From contig NZ_OGTP01000013.1 in the NCBI RefSeq assembly GCF_900258035.1, forward strand, positions 106,148 through 170,147: DNA of 64,000 nt. Direction: 5' to 3'. This document shows, in pieces, positions 35,593 through 43,636 of the stretch (within the stretch, counting starts at the first letter, position 1; the number at the start of each line of letters is the position of its first letter). A program made the translations under genes and the position numbers. This DNA is from Caballeronia novacaledonica (GTDB taxonomy: Bacteria; Pseudomonadota; Gammaproteobacteria; Burkholderiales; Burkholderiaceae). Under the pieces are notes generated by a model. That model made no database searches. It was not told where the DNA came from and was given only the letters and a program-made list of their open reading frames with translations.

Positions 35593-36420
35593 ATGAAACC
35601 GTTGCTGCGGGTCGTGCTCGTCATCAACGCCCTGATTTTTCTGGCGTTCGGCCTGCTGTTTCTGCTGACGCCCTGGGCGGGCCTGTACGGCGCGCTGCAA
35701 CTGGATTCGATCCGCGTGCAGCCGGCGTTTGCCGGGCAACTGCTCGGCATCGCGCTCATCGGGCTTGCTTGGCTCGCGTTTCATGCGGCCGTCGATGGCG
35801 CGTTGACGGCGCGAGCCGCCCGCGTCTCGGGTCATGTGCAGTGGCTTTCGGGCGTCGTGGTGCTGGTCTGGCTGCTCGGGCTGCACGCGCCGCAACTCGA
35901 TGGCTTCGGCCAGATCAGTGCGGCGGTCGTCGGCGCCGTGCTGCTCGTGCTCGGCTTGGGCAGCGTGAGACTGTCGTCGGCGGTGCGGCGGCGCGAGCGT
36001 GCGGCGCTGGCTGGCGCGGCGTCGGCGCAGCGCGCGGAGAAGAAGGCGGCGCAAAAGCGCGAGGACGTTCGCGCGAGCGCCACGGTGCCTTCGGCGCGCG
36101 TCGAGCCGATCGAAACCGCGGTCCGTCCCGCGGCGCGCGCGCCGGACGCGACGGCCATCGACCCGATTTCGGGCCGCACGATCGATTCGGCGGGACGTCC
36201 GCTCGATCCGGTTTCGCCGATTTCATCCGCCGCGGTGCGCGCGCATCCGGACGGCGCCGTCGATCCCGTCACGGGCGGCACGCTCGATCCGGTCACGGGC
36301 CGCGCGGTCGATCCGGTCACCGGCAAGCGCATCGAACCCGTCATCAGCGGCGAGATCGATCCGGCAACGGGTCGAAGAGTCGATCCGCTCGCGCCCGACG
36401 CGCACCGCGCACCACGTTGA
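35593..36420 (+). CDS. Membrane protein with C-terminal DPVTG-type repeats
   Basis: It has 275 aa. Four hydrophobic segments fill the first ~125 residues (from LLRVVLVINALIFLAFGLLF on). A basic, Ala-rich charged stretch (about 130-165) follows. The C-terminal ~95 residues are built of short repeats of about ten residues around DPVTG (DPISGRTIDS, DPVTGGTL, DPVTGRAV, DPVTGKRI, DPATGRRV). No family is recognised with certainty. It lies 15 nt after guaB and may be co-transcribed with it and guaA. Confidence 0.8.
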   Translation: MKPLLRVVLVINALIFLAFGLLFLLTPWAGLYGALQLDSIRVQPAFAGQLLGIALIGLAWLAFHAAVDGALTARAARVSGHVQWLSGVVVLVWLLGLHAPQLDGFGQISAAVVGAVLLVLGLGSVRLSSAVRRRERAALAGAASAQRAEKKAAQKREDVRASATVPSARVEPIETAVRPAARAPDATAIDPISGRTIDSAGRPLDPVSPISSAAVRAHPDGAVDPVTGGTLDPVTGRAVDPVTGKRIEPVISGEIDPATGRRVDPLAPDAHRAPR

Positions 36421-36595
36421 GGGCGCGAAGCGTATGCGTCGAGTTACGCAAGCCACGCAGGCGCAGCAGCGGAAATACGCAGGACAAGCACGGTCGGCCT
36501 TTGCGCCGGCCGTCGATTTATTGGCACGCGGGCCGCGCGACGTCGCGCCCCGGCCGCACAGACATTATTCGTTCACTTAGCCTTTGGCCGCAGCC

Positions 36596-38179
36596 ATGCA
36601 CGACAAAATCCTGATTCTCGATTTCGGCTCCCAAGTCACCCAGCTCATCGCACGGCGCATCCGCGAGTCGCACGTCTACTCGGAAATCCATCCGTACGAC
36701 GTCGACGAGACTTTCATCCGCGAATTCGCTCCGAAGGGCATCATCCTGTCGGGCGGGCCGAATTCGGTCACCGAGGCGAAGTCGCCGCGCGCGCCGCAAA
36801 TCGTCTTCGATCTCGGCGTGCCGGTGCTCGGCATTTGCTACGGCATGCAGACGATGGCCGATCAGCTCGGCGGCAAGGTCGAACTGGGCAACGTGCGCGA
36901 GTTCGGCTATGCGGAAGTGCAGGCGCTGAATCACACGGGATTTCTCGAAGGCATTCAGGACTTTGCCAGTGACAAGGGCGAGTCGATGCTCAAGGTGTGG
37001 ATGAGTCACGGCGACAAGGTCGTCGACTTGCCCGCGGGCTTCAAGCTGATGGCTTCGACGCCCTCATGCCCGATCGCCGCGATGGCCGACGACGACCGCC
37101 GCTTCTACGGCCTGCAATGGCATCCGGAAGTGACGCACACGGTGCAGGGCCGCGCGATGCTCGACCGCTTCGTGCTGGAGCTGTGCGGCGCGAAGGCGGA
37201 TTGGGAGATGGGTCATTACATCGACGAAGCCGTGGAGAAGATTCGCGCGCAGGTCGGTAGCGACCACGTGATTCTCGGCCTGTCGGGTGGCGTGGATTCG
37301 TCGGTGGCGGCGGCGCTGCTGCATCGCGCGATCGGCGATCAACTGACGTGCGTGTTCGTGGATCACGGCTTGCTGCGTCAGAACGAGGCGGAACAGGTGA
37401 TGTCGACGTTCGCCGATCATCTCGGCGTGAAGGTGATTCACGTCGACGCGAGCGAAGAATTCCTGCAGAAACTCGCGGGCGTGACCGATCCGGAAGCGAA
37501 GCGCAAGATCATCGGCGCGGAGTTCGTCGAAGTGTTCCACAAGGAATCGGACAAGCTCACCGATGCGAAGTGGCTCGCGCAGGGCACGATCTATCCGGAC
37601 GTGATCGAATCGGCGGGCAAGGGCAAGAAGGGCGCGCATACCATCAAGAGCCATCACAATGTCGGCGGCTTGCCGGAGACGCTGAATCTCAAGCTGCTCG
37701 AACCGTTGCGCGAACTCTTCAAGGACGAAGTGCGCGAGCTCGGCGTGAAGCTCGGTCTGCCGCATGCAATGGTGTATCGCCATCCGTTCCCGGGGCCGGG
37801 CCTCGGCGTGCGGATTCTCGGCGAAGTGAAGCGCGAGTTTGCGGACCTGCTGCGCCGCGCGGATGCGATTTTCATCGAGACGCTGCGCAATACCATCGAC
37901 AAGGAAACGGGCAAGTCGTGGTACGACCTCACGAGTCAGGCGTTCGCGGTGTTCCTGCCGGTGAAGAGCGTCGGCGTGATGGGCGATGGCCGCACGTACG
38001 AGTACGTCGTCGCGCTGCGCGCCGTGCAGACGCTCGACTTCATGACCGCGCATTGGGCGCATCTGCCGCATGAGTTGCTCGGGCATGTCTCGAATCGCAT
38101 CATCAACGAGGTGCGCGGGATCAATCGGGTGGTGTATGACATCTCGGGGAAGCCGCCTGCGACGATCGAGTGGGAGTGA
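36596..38179 (+). CDS. guaA: GMP synthase (glutamine-hydrolysing)
   Basis: Converts XMP to GMP using glutamine and ATP. It has 527 aa. The class I glutaminase domain has GICYGMQ (catalytic Cys) and WHPEVTHT (His, Glu). The ATP pyrophosphatase domain has the PP-loop [14 protein letters not shown]. The C-terminal dimerisation domain ends in IEWE, encoded within the 15-bp repeat that flanks the adjacent island, so the insertion restored the reading frame exactly. The start at 36596 ([13 protein letters not shown]) fits the family; a TTG four codons earlier is open. Confidence 0.98.
   Translation: MHDKILILDFGSQVTQLIARRIRESHVYSEIHPYDVDETFIREFAPKGIILSGGPNSVTEAKSPRAPQIVFDLGVPVLGICYGMQTMADQLGGKVELGNVREFGYAEVQALNHTGFLEGIQDFASDKGESMLKVWMSHGDKVVDLPAGFKLMASTPSCPIAAMADDDRRFYGLQWHPEVTHTVQGRAMLDRFVLELCGAKADWEMGHYIDEAVEKIRAQVGSDHVILGLSGGVDSSVAAALLHRAIGDQLTCVFVDHGLLRQNEAEQVMSTFADHLGVKVIHVDASEEFLQKLAGVTDPEAKRKIIGAEFVEVFHKESDKLTDAKWLAQGTIYPDVIESAGKGKKGAHTIKSHHNVGGLPETLNLKLLEPLRELFKDEVRELGVKLGLPHAMVYRHPFPGPGLGVRILGEVKREFADLLRRADAIFIETLRNTIDKETGKSWYDLTSQAFAVFLPVKSVGVMGDGRTYEYVVALRAVQTLDFMTAHWAHLPHELLGHVSNRIINEVRGINRVVYDISGKPPATIEWE
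38165..38179 (+). repeat. attL: left 15-bp direct repeat (end of guaA)
   Basis: ATCGAGTGGGAGTGA, coding for Ile-Glu-Trp-Glu-stop of guaA. It is identical to 42455-42469; the bases on both sides differ between the copies. Confidence 0.85.
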
Positions 38180-38226
38180 TTGGACGTCTGGCACGCACCG
38201 GCACGACCGAGCAGTAAGACACACCT

Positions 38227-38256
38227 AAGCCCGCGTAATTGCGGGCTTTTTTCATT
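38227..38256 (+). terminator. Terminator after guaA, inside the island
   Basis: AAGCCCGC / GCGGGCTT stem (8 bp) with a GTAATT loop, then TTTTTTCATTTTTT. It lies just inside attL, so the island supplies the present guaA terminator. Confidence 0.9.
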
Positions 38257-38357
38257 TTTTACTTGGCAACTTCTGGCACAACGGAGCATCGATAAGCAAC
38301 ATTTTTGCATGGCATTTCCAGTGGTATGGTTCGCGAAAATGCCATGAGTCGCAGTTA

Positions 38358-38490
38358 ATACCATGCGAGCTCGTCTCGCCGTTGCATGGTATCTAAATCG
38401 CGTAACGTACTGTTTATAAAGACGATTAATCTTTTTTTTCGATGCGGTTTTATTCATGGTATTTCTGGCCCCTCTGGACGGATACCATGC
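38358..38490. repeat. ATACCATGC-type repeats at the left end of the island
   Basis: ATACCATGC (38358-38366) and GCATGGTAT (38384-38392) form an inverted pair with a 17-nt spacer. CATGGTAT (38455-38462) and ATACCATGC (38482-38490) follow, the last one containing the probable integrase start codon. A related GTGGTATGG lies at 38321. Similar ATGGTAT and GTGGTAT motifs occur near attR (42377-42396). They may be arm-type integrase sites. Confidence 0.5.
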
Positions 38491-39445
38491 TGACCGATAC
38501 CAGCTGCGCAACCTCAAGCCGCAGGACAAGCTCTACAAGGTCAACGACCGCGACGGTCTCTACGTCGCGATCACACCTGCCGGTTCGATTTCGTTCCGCT
38601 ACAACTACTCGATCAACGGACGGCAGGCGACATTGACGTTCGGGCGCTATGGCGTCGGCGGCATCACGCTGTCGGAGGCGCGCGAGCGCTTGAATGAGGC
38701 GAAGAAGCTGGTTGCCGCAGGCAACTCACCCGCCAAGGAAAAGGCGCGCGACAAGGCGCGCGTGAAGGACGCCGAGACCTTCGGCGCATGGGCCGACAAG
38801 TGGCTGCGCGGGCACCAGATGACCGACTCGACGCGCGACATGCGCAGGTCGATCTACGAGCGTGACCTGAAGGCGAGGTTCGGCAACCTGAAGCTCAACG
38901 AAATCACACACGAGGATCTACGGACGCTTACCGATGCCATCGTCGCGCGCGGAGCGCCGGCGACCGCCGTGCATGTGCGCGAGGTGGTCTTGCAGGTCTA
39001 CCGATGGGCCATCGAGCGCGGACAGAAGGTCGAGAACCCGGCGGATATGGTGCGGCCGACAACCATCGCGCGCTTCGAACCACGCGACCGCGCGCTTACG
39101 CCTGACGAGATCGGACTGATGTATCACATCGAGCGGATCGCACCACGCCGTCTATACGTGCCGCGGCGCGCCTGTTGCTGCTGACGCTGGTTCGAAAGAG
39201 CGAACTCACCAACGCGACGTGGGGAAAAATCAATTTCAGCGACGCGGTGTGGACCATTCCGAAAGAACGCATGAAGCGCCGCACGTCGCACCTGGTTTTC
39301 CTGTCGCGGCAAGCGCTCGACATCTTCATCGCCCTGAAGACGTTCGCGGGCGGCTCCGACTACGTGCTGCCTACGCGATACGACAGCGACCGGCCCATGA
39401 GCAGCGCGACGCTGAATCAAGTGCTCACGCTCACGTACGCGCTTG
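38487..39445 (+). pseudogene. Tyrosine integrase, frameshifted twice and C-terminally truncated
   Basis: P4-like tyrosine recombinase that would have catalysed insertion at guaA. An N-terminal arm-binding domain (YKVNDRDGLYVAITPAGS, FRYNYSINGRQATLTFGRYG) is followed by a core-binding domain and the start of the catalytic domain (LLLLTLVRKSELTNATW with the first catalytic Arg). Two single-base losses are inferred. One is after 38500, where adding a base joins MLTDT to QLRNLKPQDK. The other is at 39140/39141, where ATCGCACC for ATCGGCACC would restore ERIGTTPSIRAAARLLLLT. Homology ends after LNQVLTLTYALAQK, so the HxxR and Tyr nucleophile regions are missing. Confidence 0.88.
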
Positions 39446-39449
39446 CGCA

Positions 39450-39620
39450 GAAGTCCTCGTAGCTGATGTCTTGCAGATGCTCGACGCGGACGCCGGCCAG
39501 CCGGAGCGTGATGCGCGACGCTGAGCGAGGCATGTGGATCGCTGGACGCTTCCGCCAAGCCGGCGCCACGCCGCCGTGTCTGCTGCTCGTGATCGGCACG
39601 TCCGGGTTATCGGCCGCGTA
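39450..39620 (-). pseudogene. Remnant of a phage ASCH-like protein
   Basis: On the minus strand, RPAIHMPRSASRITLRLAGVR and then VEHLQDIS resemble the well-conserved middle of phage ASCH-domain proteins (W-RPSIHMPRWASRI type). There is no start codon of its own and no downstream half; the match stops where the truncated integrase ends, suggesting a deletion joined the two. Recognised from memory of the family only. Confidence 0.4.
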
Positions 39621-39909
39621 TTGATACGTCCGATCGCATTCGAAAGTCACGTCAACGAAGTGCCATTCGAAGTGCTGTTCAATGCCGCAGTCCTTGCTTC
39701 TGCACTGGTGCGGCGTCGGTCGGCGGGCCTTCCGGGCAACAATGTCGAAAACCGGCGACCTTGGAAATGAAAGGCCGTGCTTGAATCGAGTTGACGAAAA
39801 CAAGGCGCCGGCCGCGATCGGCTTCGTCGAATGTGGGTGCGCCGCGGAAAAGCGATCGGTCGAATTCTCCCGACAGCGCAATGAAATGGACCGAAACTCC
39901 AAAAGCGCT
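39621..39909. other. Non-coding stretch in the island
   Basis: This 289-base stretch between the ASCH remnant and the polymerase stop has overlapping short ORFs, none with recognisable features. Probably degenerate former phage or island DNA. Confidence 0.4.
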
Positions 39910-41133
39910 CTATGCAGGCTGGTGATTGAATCGTGCCTTGAGCGCATCGAATACACGAATGACGAGCAGGAACAGCAGAAAGAATACAAACCCAACGTCC
40001 CAATAGCCGTTATGCACAGCCATGATTGAGAGCGCGAGAAGGTACGAAAAACTGAACTTTCCTAATGGTCCCCAATGCAAGGCCATCCTCCAAAGACGCT
40101 TTATTCCAGATGCGAGCAAGAAGAAGCCAAAAAAGACGCCGTAATAGCTGAAGTCGACATAAAGCGCGCCCTGCAGTGTTGGAGTGATGCTCATAGGACG
40201 GCCCGCAACCCATCTTGCACCTGTGATGTCGCCAATGATGTTTCGCGCGCCCCAATGTTTTCCGGGGAGAAACGTCTCATAGTTGCTAAGGAACAGTTCG
40301 CCATACATGAATTCATGCAGCGACGTTCCGATCGTAGCGACCGTCTGCTGACTGAAGTCGAACATGGCCATGGCGGGAACGAACGGCAACAGGTACGGGT
40401 TCTCACGGGTAAAGCGAAAATCGATGTTCTTGAAGAAAAGAACAAGATCGTAATTCTGCGAAACACGGAACGCGGCAAAGACGGCAGAAAAGCCGACGAT
40501 AAAAATTCCGACGGATAAGCAAATGAGAAGCGCCTTTCTAACAGCAAGACGAAAGACGGCGAAGTAAAGCAGAAGCACCAGCATGAACATGAGGATCGGC
40601 GTCCGATACCCAAAACAAAGGGCACCCGTCAGATACAAGATCGGCTGAAAAACGCGGAATCGTCGGCCTGCTTCTGCGTCTGATATTGTCCGTACAAGCT
40701 CCCAAAACCCATAGAGTTGGGCAAGATTGAACATCAGTGCCGAATTACCAAACCGTTCCTCGCCCTGAAGTAACGGAATCCCCCCGCTTAAGGCTATGGT
40801 TGTGACAACGCATGTCGAAAATAGCGCGAGAAATACGAAGGTCAATTGGCGAGAGGTGCGCGGCTGAAGTACGCTTATCGGCCTACGGCTCGTCGTTTTT
40901 CGGGTTAGGGCCGAGCCTAAGAGGAATCCGAAACAACCTATCAGAAAGAGTTGCCAGCCTAGAGTTTTGTCGTATGCTCCCTCGCTCGTCCACGGCGTAT
41001 TGACCAGCCCAAACAGATTGTAGAAGGCGAAAACAACGAAGAAGAGGGTCAGCGGATTCATGTGTGCAACTTCGTTCGCACGTTCGTTTTCGTGCGAAGA
41101 AGAGGCGCGACGGCCTCGAAGAGAAAACCTCAT
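39910..41133 (-). CDS. O-antigen/exopolysaccharide polymerase (Wzy-like)
   Basis: Inner-membrane protein of 407 aa with about ten to twelve hydrophobic helices and one large loop between the later helices (about residues 240-330, RFTRENPYLL to GARWVAGRPMSIT), the layout of Wzy/EpsE-type oligosaccharide repeat polymerases. It would join lipid-linked repeat units in the periplasm. The sequence is AT-richer than neighbouring genes, consistent with transfer. Start is ATG at 41133, with GGAG 9 nt upstream; an alternative MNPLTLFF start at 41061 gives a more usual membrane-protein N-terminus. It is divergent from the lyase-like lipoprotein. Confidence 0.75.
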   Translation of the reverse strand: MRFSLRGRRASSSHENERANEVAHMNPLTLFFVVFAFYNLFGLVNTPWTSEGAYDKTLGWQLFLIGCFGFLLGSALTRKTTSRRPISVLQPRTSRQLTFVFLALFSTCVVTTIALSGGIPLLQGEERFGNSALMFNLAQLYGFWELVRTISDAEAGRRFRVFQPILYLTGALCFGYRTPILMFMLVLLLYFAVFRLAVRKALLICLSVGIFIVGFSAVFAAFRVSQNYDLVLFFKNIDFRFTRENPYLLPFVPAMAMFDFSQQTVATIGTSLHEFMYGELFLSNYETFLPGKHWGARNIIGDITGARWVAGRPMSITPTLQGALYVDFSYYGVFFGFFLLASGIKRLWRMALHWGPLGKFSFSYLLALSIMAVHNGYWDVGFVFFLLFLLVIRVFDALKARFNHQPA

Positions 41134-41232
41134 ACGTCATGGCTCCATCTGGCGGCAATCTTGGATCGAACGCCGGATGATGCCAGAGGTGAAGCGCGTG
41201 TCTGTCAGCACTATCCTAAATTAAGGTCGCCG

Positions 41233-41994
41233 ATGCTCAAGTCTATTTTCTTACCCGTCGTGGTCGTATTGGCTGCTTGCCAGCAGGCTGGACTGGAGGG
41301 GCGTGGGTGTCAGGACGAAGTGCTGTTTAGCACAACATGGAAAAGTGGGATACCTGAAGTGCTTGAGCGCGAGGCGCTTGACGGGGCAATACGTGTTATC
41401 AAGCTGAACGATGTTGACTTGCCCCAGGCTCTTGAAGTCACAATCGGGCGGAATGACGATTATCGCGGGATCACAAATGGAGTGCCGAGAGCCGAAATCT
41501 CATTTTCGAAGGTTGCGACGTTTCGTCGCGGTGTTGAGTATATCGTTGACTGGCAGACGTACTTTCCAGACGACTTTAGTGTTGATAGTAAGCAGCCAGA
41601 GGTAATTTCCCAGATTCATCAAGGAGAGCACGCCGGATTCCCTACATTCGCGCTCTTCATAACGGAACGTGGAGAGTATGCGGTTCGTACCAGATCGGGC
41701 GACGGCCGCCCCTCGATGGGCGCGCGATTCGGCCGCGTCGCCGAGGATAAGGGCCGCGTCGTCAACTGGCGGCTGAGATACATTCCTGACGATAGCGGCA
41801 AGGTCGCCGTGACAGAGCTTTCGAAGAACGAAAAGATAGTTTTTGCGGCCAACCGAGCACCTAATGCATATCCTTCCGATGACGATGCCTATTTTAAAAT
41901 TGGCTTGTACAAATCGGCATGGCAAAAAAAACCGTCTGACGTCGAAACGCGGACGTTATATTACGGGCCACTATCCATTCGACGTGCAGATTGA
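41233..41994 (+). CDS. Secreted lipoprotein, polysaccharide/heparin lyase I-like
   Basis: It has 253 aa. The N-terminus MLKSIFLPVVVVLAACQQ is a lipoprotein signal with lipobox LAAC, so the mature protein is probably membrane-bound in the periplasm or outer membrane. The body looks like the jelly-roll lyase family that includes heparin lyase I (Polysacc_lyase, PF14099): paired strands with YIVDWQTYFPDDF, the segment QIHQG, and the ending FKIGLYKSAWQ then TRTLYYGPLSIRR. Substrate is unknown. It shares a divergent 99-bp intergenic gap with the polymerase, suggesting linked function. Confidence 0.7.
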   Translation: MLKSIFLPVVVVLAACQQAGLEGRGCQDEVLFSTTWKSGIPEVLEREALDGAIRVIKLNDVDLPQALEVTIGRNDDYRGITNGVPRAEISFSKVATFRRGVEYIVDWQTYFPDDFSVDSKQPEVISQIHQGEHAGFPTFALFITERGEYAVRTRSGDGRPSMGARFGRVAEDKGRVVNWRLRYIPDDSGKVAVTELSKNEKIVFAANRAPNAYPSDDDAYFKIGLYKSAWQKKPSDVETRTLYYGPLSIRRAD

Positions 41995-42072
41995 CGTTGT
42001 GACGGGAAATCCTCGCGAAGGCTGCGGTCTGACTCCGCTGACTCGGTGACCGCCAACGCTAGCAAGGCGCGG

Positions 42073-42225
42073 TCAACCGTAATCGTGCGGTACGCCGCGG
42101 GCCTCTGCCCACCAGACCTCCGCCTCTCGATCGGTCATGTGGAAATTTGTGCGCTTCACGCCGCCCCAATGTCCCGTCTCGACGAATTCCCACTCGTATT
42201 CCCACATCGGTTCCATGTTTCTCAT
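42073..42225 (-). CDS. Small Trp/Glu-rich protein, 50 aa
   Basis: Begins MRNMEPMWEYEWEFVE, continues with HWGGVKRTNFHMTD and ends ARGVPHDYG. The composition (many Trp, Glu, His and few repeats) looks like a real protein rather than a chance ORF, and it resembles the small conserved genes of phages and islands. There is no strong ribosome binding site. The start may instead be the third Met-proximal ATG at 42216. A 16-bp palindrome sits 6 nt before the start. Function unknown. Confidence 0.5.
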   Translation of the reverse strand: MRNMEPMWEYEWEFVETGHWGGVKRTNFHMTDREAEVWWAEARGVPHDYG

Positions 42226-42231
42226 CAAAAT

Positions 42232-42247
42232 ACTGTATATATACAGT
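42232..42247. promoter_or_regulatory. Perfect 16-bp palindrome before the 50-aa ORF
   Basis: ACTGTATATATACAGT. It looks like a LexA box (CTG..CAG) but has 8 rather than 10 bases between CTG and CAG. It could be an operator for a phage-type or SOS-type repressor. Confidence 0.5.
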
Positions 42248-42454
42248 GTCATGCGATTTGGAATTCAGCTAGTGTGTCAGACTGGGGATGGATCGGAGAG
42301 CGGTATGTGCAGTTCGGCGTCGAGCCGCCCGACAGCCCGTGGCGAGACGAGGTTCAATCGCTGACTACTGCTGTAAATGGTATTTTTCGTGGTATCAGTG
42401 CGAATCGATTGCCATGAAGCCTTGCCAGATAAGGCATAGAAAGTGCTGTTAATA

Positions 42455-42469
42455 ATCGAGTGGGAGTGA
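42455..42469 (+). repeat. attR: right 15-bp direct repeat
   Basis: ATCGAGTGGGAGTGA, identical to the last 15 bases of guaA at 38165-38179. It marks the right end of the island. Confidence 0.85.
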
Positions 42470-42554
42470 GAGGCTTCTCAGGGTTGACGGGGCGAGTCGC
42501 GCGTCGATTCGGGAAGACGCGATAGTTCAACGGCTGATTTTGGCGAGATGGCAA

Positions 42555-42580
42555 GGGCGCGTGATGGATGCGCGCCTTTT
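42555..42580 (+). terminator. Hairpin terminator right of attR
   Basis: GGCGCG / CGCGCC stem with a 9-nt loop followed by TTTT, 86 bases beyond attR. It may be the original guaA terminator that was separated from guaA by the insertion (inference). Confidence 0.6.
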
Positions 42581-42598
42581 GGTCGAGCAATACGAATA

Positions 42599-43603
42599 AT
42601 GAGTGATATTAAGCTCTTCAAGCTGGTCGAGGGCATGGCAGTGGAACTGGACGGCCACGCTTCTGATCTTGAGAAACCGTTGCAGTCGTTGATCGAGCAA
42701 AATCTTGAAGCGCTTCTCCGGATTCGCTTTCTCGCTACGGAATACGCGACCGGAAAGACTCATTCCGGTCGGATTGATTCGTTGGGGATAGACGAAAACA
42801 ACAGCCCGGTGATCCTCGAGTACAAGCGATCCGTGGGTGAGAACGTCATCAATCAGGGGTTGTTTTATCTCGACTGGCTGATGGACCACCAAGCGGAATT
42901 CAAGCTGCTGGTAATGGACAAACTGGGACACGAAGCAGCGGCCCAGATCGACTGGAGTCTTCCTCGACTTCTTTGTATCGCCGCTGATTTCACGCGATAT
43001 GACGTCCATGCCGTGCAGCAGATCAATCGCAACGTGGAGTTGATTCGGTATCGCCGATTTGGGTCGGACCTTTTGCTCTTCGAGTTGGTCAATGCAACCG
43101 TCGCCGCGAAACCGAAGATAGTGCCGAAACCGGTCAATCCAGGGAAGGCGGTTCTCTCGCCGGTTTCGATCGTGCCGGCGGAGCCGGCAGCGCCGACATT
43201 GCCGACATTGCCCGCCACGGCGGCAAGACCGGTCGGCTCTGGCGGGGACAAGAGCTATGCTGAATGGGTTGAGCAATATCCGGCTTCGATGCTGGAGCTG
43301 CTGGAGTCGCTGGAAGACTTCGTCAGTTCTTTAGGCGATGACGTTCAGCGTAGAGAACTCAAGCTCTATGTCGCGTTCAAGCGGTTGAAGAACTTTGCTT
43401 CCATCGTTCCGCAAAAGGCGAGGTTTCTTCTTTTCCTGCATCTCGATCCCGACAAAATCAATCCGTTGCCGAATAATGCTCGCGACGTCCGAAAAGTTGG
43501 CCACTGGGGGACAGGCGATCTGGAGTTCTCTATCGCGAGTTTTGACGATTTCGAGCAGACAAAGCCGCTGATATTGATGGCTTACGAAGGGCATGGGAGT
43601 TAG
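42599..43603 (+). CDS. Nuclease-like N-terminal domain fused to DUF5655
   Basis: It has 334 aa from MSDIKLFKLVEGMAVELDG. The N-terminal half has DSLGIDENNSPVILEYKRS, a D...E-x-K pattern of the PD-(D/E)xK nuclease fold as in NucS/DUF91-type proteins, and then GLFYLDWLMDHQAEF. A Pro/Ala linker (about 180-225) leads to a C-terminal DUF5655 domain (ELKLYVAFKRLKNFASIVPQ and DVRKVGHWGTGDLEF). It lies directly outside attR and is AT-richer than thpR next to it. A role in DNA repair or defence is possible but not shown. Confidence 0.75.
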   Translation: MSDIKLFKLVEGMAVELDGHASDLEKPLQSLIEQNLEALLRIRFLATEYATGKTHSGRIDSLGIDENNSPVILEYKRSVGENVINQGLFYLDWLMDHQAEFKLLVMDKLGHEAAAQIDWSLPRLLCIAADFTRYDVHAVQQINRNVELIRYRRFGSDLLLFELVNATVAAKPKIVPKPVNPGKAVLSPVSIVPAEPAAPTLPTLPATAARPVGSGGDKSYAEWVEQYPASMLELLESLEDFVSSLGDDVQRRELKLYVAFKRLKNFASIVPQKARFLLFLHLDPDKINPLPNNARDVRKVGHWGTGDLEFSIASFDDFEQTKPLILMAYEGHGS

Positions 43604-43636
43604 CACGCGCAGTAGCCACGGATCGGATCGCGAGAC

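Larger units (their letters stand above)
38165..42469. mobile_element. Small decayed genomic island inserted in the 3' end of guaA
   Basis: The element is bounded by a 15-bp perfect direct repeat: one copy is the last 15 bases of guaA and the other lies 4,290 bp downstream. It contains a broken tyrosine integrase next to the left repeat, a phage ASCH-type remnant, a polysaccharide polymerase, a secreted polysaccharide-lyase-like lipoprotein and a 50-codon ORF. The interior from about 39,900 to 42,400 is visibly AT-richer than the flanks. The 3' end of guaA is an established integration target of island integrases. Loss of the integrase C-terminus implies it can no longer move by itself. Confidence 0.85.

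Noticed and set aside
38180..38455. tRNA gene as integration site of the island
   Set aside because: No cloverleaf sequence is seen; the direct repeat is the coding end of guaA, which is a sufficient target.
42232..42247. Canonical LexA/SOS box
   Set aside because: CTG and CAG are separated by 8 bases instead of the 10 usual for LexA; kept only as an unassigned palindrome.
42046..42417. 123-codon plus-strand ORF in the island
   Set aside because: It overlaps the more protein-like 50-codon minus-strand ORF and has no ribosome binding site or recognisable motif.
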